From Pelosinus fermentans (GTDB lineage Bacteria > Bacillota > Negativicutes > DSM-13327), in assembly GCA_002434245.1 (NCBI GenBank), contig DJJR01000026.1, positions 1 to 64,000 on the forward strand: 64,000 nucleotides of DNA. Reading direction: 5' to 3'. This document shows positions 1-6,953 of this stretch, piece after piece. Under the pieces are notes generated by a model, which saw nothing but the letters and a program-made list of their open reading frames with translations, was not told the origin of the DNA and searched no databases. Within the stretch, counting starts at the first letter, position 1. Every line of letters starts with the position of its first letter. A program made the position numbers and the translations under genes.

Positions 1-302
1 GGTTAATCAACACTCGTGATATATAATATCAAATCAAAGTAAGGTACAATATATTTTGTCCCGTTGTTAGTTTTATGGTTGTAGCAATATCAATACTTTG
101 ACGACAAAAAGTTGTCCCTTAAAATGTCCATTGAAAGATGCTTATATATCGGGTTTGTTGGTGGAAAGTTAGTGACACTTTTAGTGACAGTCGTATCTGA
201 ATTGCCATTAATTAAGACTAATATTTAATAACAGTGATAGTGATGAATTCAGTAAAATTAGTAGTTTACCTACATAACAGAATGTAAACTAACATCTAAA
301 AC
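1..302. other. AT-rich non-coding stretch
   Basis: I see no convincing gene, RNA or terminator on either strand. It is AT-rich and ends at the short repeat that matches the tRNA-Thr anticodon arm, so it may be the outer flank of a decayed integrated element. Confidence 0.4.
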
Positions 303-313
303 CTCATTCGTAA
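303..313 (+). repeat. 11-bp repeat matching tRNA-Thr anticodon arm (possible att remnant)
   Basis: CTCATTCGTAA occurs here and again, in the same orientation, at 1481-1491 inside the anticodon arm of tRNA-Thr. The truncated integrase lies between the two copies. Integrases of this class often recombine in the anticodon loop of tRNA genes, so this could be the distal attachment-site half of a mostly deleted element. The match is short, so chance is possible. Confidence 0.35.
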
Positions 314-348
314 CAGATAGCTCCAAATTTTCTATTATATACAAGCGT

Positions 349-375
349 AAGACCCTACAAGATTGTAGGGTCTTT
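349..375. terminator. Bidirectional terminator hairpin
   Basis: An 11-bp perfect stem, AAGACCCTACA / TGTAGGGTCTT, has a 4-base loop and is flanked by A and T runs. It lies just downstream of the stop codon of the minus-strand integrase remnant and can end its transcription. Confidence 0.7.
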
Positions 376-406
376 ATTATGCTGTGTGTGCTGTAGGCTT
401 TTGTAT

Positions 407-1120
407 TTAAATTAACAAGTCAGAAATTTTATCCATAGCATTCTTCTTCGTGCTTTGAGAAGGATGAATATATGTTCTAGCTGTAAATCCTTCTGTTGAA
501 TGACTTAGTAATAAACTGACAGATTTCAAATCTACATTTCCTTCAATTAATAATGTTGCTACAGAATGCCTTATTCCATGTAGTTTTAAATGCTTAAGTC
601 CTGCTCTCTCCAATAACATATAGTAAGTTCTATTAAAATTGCGTGGAGAAACAAAAGTATTATTTTTAGTACCAGCAATCCAGTCATTATCGGCTTTTTT
701 ATATTGACTTAATATATCAATTATATCACTAGATATTGGGATTTTTCTTATAGAACATTCAGTTTTAGAAGTGTCGATTATATTTCCATATGTTCTTGAT
801 TCAATTATTTGAGTAGCAATTGTTAATATTCCAGTATCAAAGTTTATATCTTTCCACTTTAAGGCTAGGCATTCACCATGGCGTATACCAGTAGTTGTTA
901 GTATCAGAAAAGATGGATATAGATAGTGTTCTTTAGCTTGTGCTAAAAACTGCTTTAATTCTTCTACTGAGAATGTCTTTATAGCATTTCTAGATATTTT
1001 AGGTGTTGCAACATCTGAGCAAGGATTGTTAGTCACTAAATTGTTTCTGATAGCTTGGTTTATAGAAGCTGATAAAACAGTAAACATATATTTAATGGTT
1101 GTAGGAGCTATTTGCTTCAC
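407..1120 (-). pseudogene. Tyrosine recombinase/phage integrase, N-terminally truncated
   Basis: This 237-residue product is the C-terminal part of a phage-type tyrosine integrase; full-length relatives are usually 350-400 residues. The catalytic set is visible: Arg in GIRHGE, a Lys in the TSKTE hairpin, the HGIRHS box (HxxR), His in LLSHS, and the nucleophile Tyr in ARTYIHP. Only the tail of the core-binding domain remains (about residues 5-40), and the arm-binding domain is absent. The start is a GTG with an in-frame TGA two codons upstream and no clear ribosome binding site, so I read it as a decayed gene. It lies next to tRNA-Thr, the usual position for such an integrase. A short alternative start giving a working mini-recombinase cannot be excluded, but without DNA-binding arms it is unlikely to act alone. 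Confidence 0.8.
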
Positions 1121-1410
1121 CAGTCAAATTCCGACCTTCTTATAAATAAAGGGAAATGAATTTTCCTTTCTACAGATAGCTTTTTTGTTCTAGAGCTAAT
1201 AAGATAATTCTGGTGCTTTAAATTAACTATTAAATTAGTAACACCTAAACTTTTAAAAAAGAACGCTCAGGTATTGTTTTTATGCTATAGTCTTATGCTG
1301 TAAAATATGCTACACTTCTTTGTTCTCTCTGTTGGAAGAGAAAATTATTTATGAATCTATTGATTCAGGGATAATGTGGAAGTTTATCAAATTAAGTACG
1401 GGCAGCGTTC

Positions 1411-1439
1411 TTGACTATGGGTCTGTAGTGAGATAAAAT
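1411..1439 (+). promoter_or_regulatory. Sigma-A promoter of tRNA-Thr
   Basis: TTGACT (1411-1416) and TAAAAT (1434-1439) are separated by 17 bp. The predicted start point lies a few bases before the mature tRNA. Confidence 0.7.
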
Positions 1440-1453
1440 AGAAAAGGTAGATT

Positions 1454-1529
1454 GCCGGTATAGCTCAGTTGGTAGAGCAACTCATTCGTAATGAGTAGGT
1501 CTGCAGTTCGAATCTGCATATCGGCTCCA
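1454..1529 (+). tRNA. tRNA-Thr (anticodon CGT)
   Basis: A 76-nt cloverleaf reads directly from the sequence: acceptor GCCGGTA/TATCGGC, D arm GCTC/GAGC, anticodon stem ACTCA/TGAGT around loop TTCGTAA (anticodon CGT, reading ACG), T arm TGCAG/CTGCA with TTCGAAT loop, and an encoded 3' CCA. It has its own promoter and terminator, so it is a single-gene unit. The anticodon arm contains the 11-bp match to 303-313. Confidence 0.96.
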
Positions 1530-1540
1530 GTGAAATCAAG

Positions 1541-1570
1541 GGTTTGCAGAGATGCAAGCCTTTTTATTTT
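1541..1570 (+). terminator. Terminator of tRNA-Thr
   Basis: GGTTTGCA and TGCAAGCC form an 8-bp stem (one G-U pair) with a GAGA loop, followed by TTTTTATTTT. It starts 12 bases after the tRNA. Confidence 0.85.
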
Positions 1571-1999
1571 AGGTAAAAGTGTCTATGGACTTCCGTTAGA
1601 TAGTTTACAGGGGGTGGTCTTGAATGGTAAAAAAAGCCGACAACGATGTAATGTCAAAAGGTTACCCTATGGTCATTATCAAACTATAGTTGTCGGTTAT
1701 TAAGGTTATCAGTTACTAAATAGTATCTGGCTTTTCAGCAAGTTGATTAATCAGTCATTGATCAAGTTCGTCTTTCAGGATACGCCAAGACTTACCCAAT
1801 TTGACCGCAGGAAAATCTTATAATTCCTCCTGTAAATTTACATTTAGGAGAATTTTCCCCTTCATTAGGTCACAATGGGATTTTGGTGTTTTCATAGCGG
1901 TAGATGCCTTAAGTAATATAGAGATGATGTCAATATGAGAGCTTCTGAGGGGTTTTTTTACTTTGTATAGAAAGAAAAGCAAGACAGTAATCTACTGCC
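1571..1999. other. Gene-poor stretch with two inverted repeats
   Basis: No supportable gene is present. Two dyads are visible: CCGACAAC (1637-1644) with GTTGTCGG (1689-1696), and an imperfect palindrome at 1810-1858 with outer arms GGAAAAT/ATTTTCC around GTAAATTTAC. This may be debris of the same accessory element as the integrase. I cannot assign a function. Confidence 0.4.
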
Positions 2000-2278
2000 T
2001 CACTTAAATAAATCTGAGTGAGTACCTGTGCGAGTCAGGATTAAATCTACATCTGTTTAACGATATATTAGAACCCAATCTGGCTCTATATGGCAATCTC
2101 TGAACGCTTCCTTCTTTTTACCGTAGTTGGTTAACTTATGATCTTTGTTCTCAAATGGTAAAGGTGCTGGTATCTGAAGTATTTCAATGACTGCTTTAAG
2201 TTTAGCCATATCACGTTTCCGACTCTGACATTTCTGCATGTCTTTCTTGAATTGATTGGTTGTAATTACATTCAGCAC
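2000..2278 (-). pseudogene. yafQ: YafQ-type mRNA interferase toxin with in-frame stop codon
   Basis: The first 73 residues match the YafQ branch of RelE toxins and keep the HIEPDW motif (the His and Asp-Trp of the active-site region). The frame then meets TAA at 2057-2059. Reading on in the same frame gives 18 more codons ending RTGTHSDLFK before TGA at 2000-2002. With the stop counted as one residue, the total is 92 positions, the length of E. coli YafQ, and the spacing between the LIYR and RTGTH blocks is also conserved. The simplest explanation is one nonsense substitution, such as TTA to TAA. The lost tail carries the His and Phe that YafQ needs for RNA cleavage, so the toxin is probably inactive unless the stop is read through. 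The GTG start overlaps the antitoxin stop by 7 bases, the usual coupled arrangement. Confidence 0.8.
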
Positions 2279-2589
2279 AATGTCGTCTTGAACATATCAT
2301 CCACGCTCTTATACCGAGTGAGATTCTTACCATTTACAGCATCATCAAGAGCCTTGAGGGTCTCCTCATTAGGAATCTTAATCTCAAATGGTATGCCTTG
2401 ATTCATTTCAACTTGTTTGTAAAAAAGCGTGATGGCTTGAGTTGGTGTTAAACCAAGCCGATTAAAGACAATCTCAACACTTTGTTTGAGATCACTTTCG
2501 ACCCTGGCTCTTATAACTCCATCTTTTCGCACACGTTTCGTAGGAACAGTAGCAGCTTTTTTAACCTTGCGTGTAATAGCTAACTTCAT
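2272..2589 (-). CDS. dinJ: RelB/DinJ-family antitoxin
   Basis: This 105-residue antitoxin is partnered with the YafQ-type toxin directly downstream. The RelB/DinJ core is clear from about residue 24: VIRARVESDLKQ (ribbon-helix-helix DNA binding), LGLTPTQAITLFYKQV, then GIPFEIKIPNEET. The C-terminal part normally wraps the toxin. Unusually, there is a basic N-terminal extension of about 22 residues rich in Lys and Arg before the canonical start. GAGGTGAAG lies 6 bases before the ATG, which supports the long form. The reading frame is intact although the toxin is broken, so it may persist as a solitary regulator. A dyad just upstream (2610-2631) is a candidate autoregulatory operator. Confidence 0.85.
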   Translation of the reverse strand: MKLAITRKVKKAATVPTKRVRKDGVIRARVESDLKQSVEIVFNRLGLTPTQAITLFYKQVEMNQGIPFEIKIPNEETLKALDDAVNGKNLTRYKSVDDMFKTTLC

Positions 2590-2609
2590 AAAACTTCACC
2601 TCATCTATA

Positions 2610-2631
2610 TTGTACATCATTTGGGATACAA
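2610..2631 (-). promoter_or_regulatory. Candidate antitoxin operator (inverted repeat)
   Basis: TTGTA and TACAA are separated by 12 bp, about 20 bp upstream of the antitoxin start, where RelB-type antitoxins repress their own operon. TACAAT next to it could serve as a -10 element. The short arms make this tentative. Confidence 0.35.
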
Positions 2632-2669
2632 AATGAATGGTTTTTTATTAAATTTAATTGGAGGAAATT

Positions 2670-2780
2670 ATGATTATTAAACTACCAGTAATTACTAAAG
2701 GTATCACTACAGTTGAACTCCTTGGGGAGATCGCTGTTTATTTTAAGAAGGCAATTGCATTCTGGATGTATAATGAATAA
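2670..2780 (+). CDS. 36-residue small protein of unknown function
   Basis: The ORF encodes 36 residues, beginning MIIKLPVITKG and ending AIAFWMYNE. A very good ribosome binding site (GGAGG, 5 bases before ATG) supports translation. Two Lys and aromatic residues around a short hydrophobic stretch could form an amphipathic helix, but I recognise no family. A strong terminator follows at 2852. It sits divergently from the toxin-antitoxin operon. Only the translation signals and clean frame support it. Confidence 0.45.
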   Translation: MIIKLPVITKGITTVELLGEIAVYFKKAIAFWMYNE

Positions 2781-2789
2781 TAATGGGTA

Positions 2790-2818
2790 TTGACAAATTT
2801 TATGAACAGCTGTATTAT
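2790..2818 (+). promoter_or_regulatory. Strong sigma-A-type promoter
   Basis: TTGACA (2790-2795), 17-bp spacer ending in TG, TATTAT (2813-2818): nearly consensus. The expected start near 2825 lies only about 27 bases before a strong terminator hairpin. Confidence 0.6.
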
Positions 2819-2824
2819 AAAAGC

Positions 2825-2892
2825 AATTAAATTTCCTGTGATTGGGCAATGATGCCCGCCATTAAATAATGGCGGGCATTTGTTTATTTTTA
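2825..2892 (+). ncRNA. Candidate short RNA between promoter and terminator
   Basis: A near-consensus promoter at 2790-2818 faces an intrinsic terminator at 2852-2892 with no ORF between. The predicted transcript is about 65 nt. It could be a free small RNA or an attenuated leader for the amino acid transporter genes starting at 3146. The call is inference from the signals only. Confidence 0.35.
2852..2892 (+). terminator. Strong intrinsic terminator
   Basis: A 12-bp perfect stem, ATGCCCGCCATT / AATGGCGGGCAT, with AAAT loop is followed by TTTGTTTATTTTT. Confidence 0.85.
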
Positions 2893-2950
2893 TAAGGGAA
2901 ATTAGCAAAGTAAATCATTTTTTTTGAGCATTTTTATAAAATGGTTTTTT

Positions 2951-2978
2951 TTAACAATGTTGGTCCTACCAATATTAG
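2951..2978 (+). promoter_or_regulatory. Promoter overlapped by FadR/GntR-type operator
   Basis: TTGGTCCTACCAA (2960-2972) is a palindrome matching the FadR-subfamily operator pattern TGGTnnnACCA; outer bases AAT/ATT extend the symmetry. It lies between a -35-like TTAACA (2951-2956) and a -10-like TATTAG (2973-2978), so a bound repressor would block RNA polymerase. The FadR-type regulator at 11683 is the obvious candidate ligand. Confidence 0.5.
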
Positions 2979-3145
2979 AACATAGTCAGACCGATGTGCG
3001 AACATAGTTGCATAACGGAGCTTACTCCTATGATAGCTTCGGCAAGATACATAGTAAATGGATAAGGAGGGAGGCAGGAGTTCTGGGTAAACATTAACGC
3101 ATTACATGGTCTGTATCTGGTAATTAAAAAATAGGAGGTTTTATT

Positions 3146-3952
3146 ATGCGGCGTGTTCTTGTATTCATTGCTCTAGTTACAATGGTAAGTATGCTGCTTA
3201 TTGGCTGCGGTGCTGGTACAACTAGTACTTCAGAAAAAAAAGGCGGTACGGTGTGGTCGAGAATTGAACAGGGAAAGGTTATGAAAGTGGCATTTGAAGG
3301 AACATATCCTCCCTTCAATTATCAAAATGAACAAAAGCAATTTACTGGCTTTGATGTGGATATTTCTAATGAAATTGCCAAACGACTGGGAATTAAGGCA
3401 GAGTTCATTGCCACTCCTTGGGAGGGGTTAATTGGCGGATTGCAAGCTGATAAATTTGATATCGTTATTTCACAAATGAGTATTACTGAAGAACGTAAGA
3501 AAAGTGTGGATTTTACAGATCCTTATGTAATTACCGGTGGCGTTTTGATTATGCGTCAAGAAACAAATGATATCTTAAAACTGGAAGATATAAAAGGTAA
3601 AAAAATCGGTGTTGGCGGAGGGACTACATTTGAGAGGGTAGCTCGTAGCGTAGAAGGCGCTGATGTGCGGCTTTATAAGAGTGCCGGAGAATATTTCACG
3701 GATCTTCAAAATAAAAGACTGGATGTTATCATTAACGATAGCTTGGTTGCGGCATATCGTATTAAACAAAATAATTTGCCGTTAAAAGCTTCTACGACTC
3801 TTGTCAGCAAAGACTTAATCGGCATGGCCATAAAACAGGATAATAAGGATTTCACAGAAAAAGTGAATAAGGCTTTGGCAGAAATAAAAAAAGACGGTAC
3901 TTATGATCAGTTATTTATGAAATGGTTTGGAGTGAAACCTGTTGCTGATTAG
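3146..3952 (+). CDS. Polar amino acid ABC transporter, substrate-binding lipoprotein
   Basis: This 268-residue lipoprotein is the extracytoplasmic binding component of a polar amino acid importer. The signal peptide ends at lipobox LLIGC (Cys21), so the mature protein is anchored outside the membrane. Residues about 45-265 form one SBP_bac_3 domain, with family landmarks YPPFNY, GFDVDIS and DFTDPY. AGGAGG lies before the ATG. The permease and ATPase genes follow at once, making a complete importer. The substrate cannot be read from sequence; catabolic genes downstream suggest a basic amino acid, imino acid or opine-like compound. The FadR-type operator lies about 175 bp upstream. Confidence 0.92.
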   Translation: MRRVLVFIALVTMVSMLLIGCGAGTTSTSEKKGGTVWSRIEQGKVMKVAFEGTYPPFNYQNEQKQFTGFDVDISNEIAKRLGIKAEFIATPWEGLIGGLQADKFDIVISQMSITEERKKSVDFTDPYVITGGVLIMRQETNDILKLEDIKGKKIGVGGGTTFERVARSVEGADVRLYKSAGEYFTDLQNKRLDVIINDSLVAAYRIKQNNLPLKASTTLVSKDLIGMAIKQDNKDFTEKVNKALAEIKKDGTYDQLFMKWFGVKPVAD

Positions 3953-3966
3953 ATTGGAGGATGGAT

Positions 3967-4617
3967 ATGTTACTTCTTATTGACTCATTGCCGATTCTTG
4001 CACAAGCTGCCGTAATAACAGTTTTTCTGGCGATCGTATCAATGGTAATGGGTTTAATTATTGGCCTATTTGTTGCTTTAGCCAGAATTTCCAGCAATCA
4101 ATGGTTCCGCCGCCTGGCAATGGCTTATGTTTCTCTCATTCGCGGTACGCCATTATTAGTACAAATCTATGTCGTGTATTATGGACTGCCGCAGGTTGGC
4201 ATTTCTCTGGACCCTATACCATCAGGAATACTGGCTCTTAGTATTAACGCTGGGGCATATCTTTCTGAATCCTTCCGCGCAGCTATTGAATCTGTGGACA
4301 AAGGCCAAATGGAAGCTTCTTTTTCCTTGGGGATGACATATCCAGAGGCGCTGCGCCGGATTATTCTGCCACAGTGTATACGGACGGCTTTGCCCACAGT
4401 AGGAAATACATTCATAGGTTTATTGAAAGATACTTCCCTGGTCTCGGTAATTACTGTAACAGAGCTGCTGCAGAGTGCATCGCTGATTATTGCCAGGACA
4501 TTTCAGCCGCTGCTCCTTTATTTAGAGGTCGGTTTCATTTATTGGGTGTTTAGTACTGGATTTTCTATGATTCAGGATCGAATTGAATTGCGGGCAGCAC
4601 GTCACGTACGAAAATAG
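3967..4617 (+). CDS. Polar amino acid ABC transporter, permease
   Basis: This permease of the HisM/GlnP family has 216 residues and about five membrane segments. The cytoplasmic EAA loop that docks the ATPase is visible as [20 protein letters not shown]. The single permease gene implies a homodimer. An in-frame ATG at 3961 directly abuts the GGAGG motif, so I prefer the next ATG at 3967, which gives a normal 6-base spacing. It is 14 bases from the binding protein and 11 bases from the ATPase gene, in one operon. Confidence 0.92.
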   Translation: MLLLIDSLPILAQAAVITVFLAIVSMVMGLIIGLFVALARISSNQWFRRLAMAYVSLIRGTPLLVQIYVVYYGLPQVGISLDPIPSGILALSINAGAYLSESFRAAIESVDKGQMEASFSLGMTYPEALRRIILPQCIRTALPTVGNTFIGLLKDTSLVSVITVTELLQSASLIIARTFQPLLLYLEVGFIYWVFSTGFSMIQDRIELRAARHVRK

Positions 4618-4628
4618 GTGGTGAAAAA

Positions 4629-5378
4629 ATGGCTATTATTGAAGTTTCAGGAATACATAAGAAATTTGGTAATTCAGAAGTATTAAAAGATATCTGCCTT
4701 GAGGTTGAGGAGAGCCAAGTTGTTGTTATTATGGGGCCGAGCGGTTCCGGAAAGTCAACGCTGCTGCGCTGTATGACATTTTTAGAAGAGCCGGATGCTG
4801 GTGTTGTACGTATGGATGGTCTGGAAGTACAGGCTGGCAGCCCGGATCGGTACCGGCACAAACTAATTCGGCAGTTAAGGCAAAATACTGGTTTTGTGTT
4901 TCAGCATTTCAATCTATTTCCGCATAAAACTGCCTTGGAAAATATTATGGAAGGGCCGCTGGTAGTAAAGAAAGCTTCTGAGAAGGAGGCCAAAGAATTA
5001 GCAGAGGAACTGCTGCGTAAAGTGGGGCTTAGTGACCGAGCCAGTCATTATCCAGCCTTACTATCCGGAGGACAGCAGCAGCGAGTAGCCATTGCCCGAG
5101 CCCTAGCCATGCAGCCGAAAGTGATGCTTTATGATGAACCCACCTCTGCACTTGATCCGGAGTTGGTCAGAGAAGTTCTTCAAGTAATGAAAGCTTTGGC
5201 CAATGAGGGGATGACTATGGTGGTGGTTACTCACGAGATGGCATTTGCCAAGGAGGTCGCTGACCGGGTAATTTTTATGGATGATGGTTATGTAGTAGAA
5301 GATGGTACTGCCAAAGAAATTTTTGAATCACCGGTTGAAGAAAGAACCCGTAAATTTCTTAATGCAATTGCTATTTAG
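4629..5378 (+). CDS. Polar amino acid ABC transporter, ATP-binding protein
   Basis: This 249-residue ATPase of the GlnQ/HisP family energises the importer. Walker A is GPSGSGKST (about residue 37), the Q-loop is FQHFNLFPH, the signature is LSGGQQQR, Walker B is [14 protein letters not shown], and the switch His is in VVTHEM. Length and motif order are standard. It completes the transporter encoded by 3146-5378 and lies 31 bases upstream of the lysine dehydrogenase-like gene, consistent with co-transcription of uptake and catabolism. Confidence 0.95.
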   Translation: MAIIEVSGIHKKFGNSEVLKDICLEVEESQVVVIMGPSGSGKSTLLRCMTFLEEPDAGVVRMDGLEVQAGSPDRYRHKLIRQLRQNTGFVFQHFNLFPHKTALENIMEGPLVVKKASEKEAKELAEELLRKVGLSDRASHYPALLSGGQQQRVAIARALAMQPKVMLYDEPTSALDPELVREVLQVMKALANEGMTMVVVTHEMAFAKEVADRVIFMDDGYVVEDGTAKEIFESPVEERTRKFLNAIAI

Positions 5379-5409
5379 TATTTTTTAGAGAAAAAGGAGT
5401 GGTAGTTTT

Positions 5410-6555
5410 ATGAAAGCAGTGGTTTTAGGTGCAGGTATGATTGGTTGTATGATGGTCAAAGAGTTAGCCAAGCACCCTAAAATTCAATCGCTTATTGTAG
5501 TGGATGCTTTTCCGGCGAATGTAGATAAATGTGTTAGCGAAGCTATGAATGATAAAGTAAAGGGACAAGTTGCCTCTTTGAATGATGAAGGTGTCCTTGA
5601 AAGTATTTTAGGGCAGGCTGATGTCGCAATTGCCGCCTTACCTCATTCGCTGAGTTTGCTGGCGAACAAAGCCGCGATTAAAGCTGGTTGTCATATGGTT
5701 GATTTAGTCGGTTCTCATTATCCGGAAAAAGCGGAACTCGATAGTGCCGCACGAGCAGCTGGCGTGCTTATTGTACCAGGGATTGGTGTGGCACCTGGAA
5801 TTGCTAATGTACTGGCAGGACGCGGCGTAGAGATATTGGATGAAGCTGATGAGGCTCAGGTTTTATGCGGCGGAATTCCTCGACATCCATTACCCCCCTT
5901 ATGGTATCAGGTTGTATTTCGTTTAGAAAGCCTTATCGGATTATTTACCCGTCCTGCCTTTGCTATGGTAAATGGTCAGATGGTACAATTGCCAGCTCTG
6001 TCTGAAATGGAAGATTGCTTTTTTCCTGATCCGGTAGGGGAATGCGAAGCGGTTATTACGGATGCCCACAGCCTGGGTTGTACTATGCGGGGTAAAGTAA
6101 ACAGTATTTATGAAAAGACGGTTCGCTATAAAGGACATTATGCCAAGATGAAAGTATTGGCGGAGTTAGGATTTTTTAATGAAGCCTTGATTGACGTGGA
6201 TGGTGTAATGGTAAGTCCACGGAAACTAAGTATGGCATTATTGGAACCCCAAATGAAAGGGAAATCAGATGAAGATATTACAGTATTAAGAGTAGTGGTT
6301 ACTGGCAAGCGGGATGGCAAGCCGGTGAAAGTTCAATGGGAAATGGTTGATTTATACGATCAGGAGCGGCATCTGACTTCCATGGCCAAAACAACAGGGT
6401 TTCCAGCTGTTATTGTTGCTGAGTGGCTGGCTGAAGGGAAACTTACGGATTGTGGAGTGGTTGCCCCCGAACAATTGCTGATTGGTGATCGGTTTGCATC
6501 ATTTATGTCTGAACTGAAGAACAGAGGCATTGAGATTGTCTATTCAGAAGAGTAA
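5410..6555 (+). CDS. Lysine 6-dehydrogenase-like, saccharopine dehydrogenase family
   Basis: The product has 381 residues, close to characterised lysine 6-dehydrogenases (about 385). The N-terminal Rossmann fold begins VVLGAGMIGCMMVKELA. The middle and C-terminal parts resemble Geobacillus lysine 6-dehydrogenase by my recollection, notably the GGIPRHPLPPL block, PALSEMEDCFF, the KTVRYKGHYAKMK stretch and the late LRVVVTGKRDGK strand. That enzyme oxidises the epsilon-amino group of L-lysine with NAD, giving 2-aminoadipate semialdehyde, which cyclises to piperideine-6-carboxylate. Saccharopine or opine dehydrogenase-like activity is also possible for the family. Placement between an amino acid importer and amine and aldehyde dehydrogenases supports an amino acid catabolic role. 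AAGGAG lies ahead of the ATG. Confidence 0.75.
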   Translation: MKAVVLGAGMIGCMMVKELAKHPKIQSLIVVDAFPANVDKCVSEAMNDKVKGQVASLNDEGVLESILGQADVAIAALPHSLSLLANKAAIKAGCHMVDLVGSHYPEKAELDSAARAAGVLIVPGIGVAPGIANVLAGRGVEILDEADEAQVLCGGIPRHPLPPLWYQVVFRLESLIGLFTRPAFAMVNGQMVQLPALSEMEDCFFPDPVGECEAVITDAHSLGCTMRGKVNSIYEKTVRYKGHYAKMKVLAELGFFNEALIDVDGVMVSPRKLSMALLEPQMKGKSDEDITVLRVVVTGKRDGKPVKVQWEMVDLYDQERHLTSMAKTTGFPAVIVAEWLAEGKLTDCGVVAPEQLLIGDRFASFMSELKNRGIEIVYSEE

Positions 6556-6623
6556 ATATTATCCTAAGAGAAGACGATAGCGCAAGCTTTTCGATATTGC
6601 ACTGGAGTTATGGAGGATCATTC

Positions 6624-6953
6624 ATGTATCGCATTGAGAATCATCCTATTTTACATCAATTTGATAAAGGGCAACGGGTTTCTTTCCTGCTTGACGGGAA
6701 AGAAATGGAAGGCTTTGCGGGCGAGCCAATTGCCATTGCTCTTCGCAATAGTGGTGTATTAGTACATCGTTATACTGCCAAACGGGCTGAACCACGGGGT
6801 ATTTTCTGTGCGATTGGACGGTGTAATGATTGTGTCATGATTGTTGATGGTACGCCTAATGTGCGCACTTGTGTCACTCCTTTGCAGGCTGGGATGAACG
6901 TAGAAACCCAGTATGGAATTCAGAGCAGAGGAGCGGCTGAAAATAATGATTAG
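6624..6953 (+). CDS. [2Fe-2S] subunit of FAD-dependent amine dehydrogenase (HcnA-like)
   Basis: This 109-residue ferredoxin-like protein matches the small N-terminal subunit of HcnABC, octopine-oxidase and sarcosine-oxidase-type complexes. The cluster ligands are visible as CAIGRCNDC followed by RTC about 20 residues later; the GxPIAIALRNSG stretch is typical of this Fer2_4 family. GGAGG stands 7 bases before ATG 6624; a longer TTG start at 6597 has poorer signals. The gene overlaps the next one by 8 bases, indicating translational coupling. The protein probably relays electrons from the flavin subunits. Confidence 0.88.
   Translation: MYRIENHPILHQFDKGQRVSFLLDGKEMEGFAGEPIAIALRNSGVLVHRYTAKRAEPRGIFCAIGRCNDCVMIVDGTPNVRTCVTPLQAGMNVETQYGIQSRGAAENND

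Noticed and set aside
1491..1703. 70-codon plus-strand ORF
   Set aside because: It starts inside tRNA-Thr, crosses the tRNA terminator and has no ribosome binding site or family resemblance.
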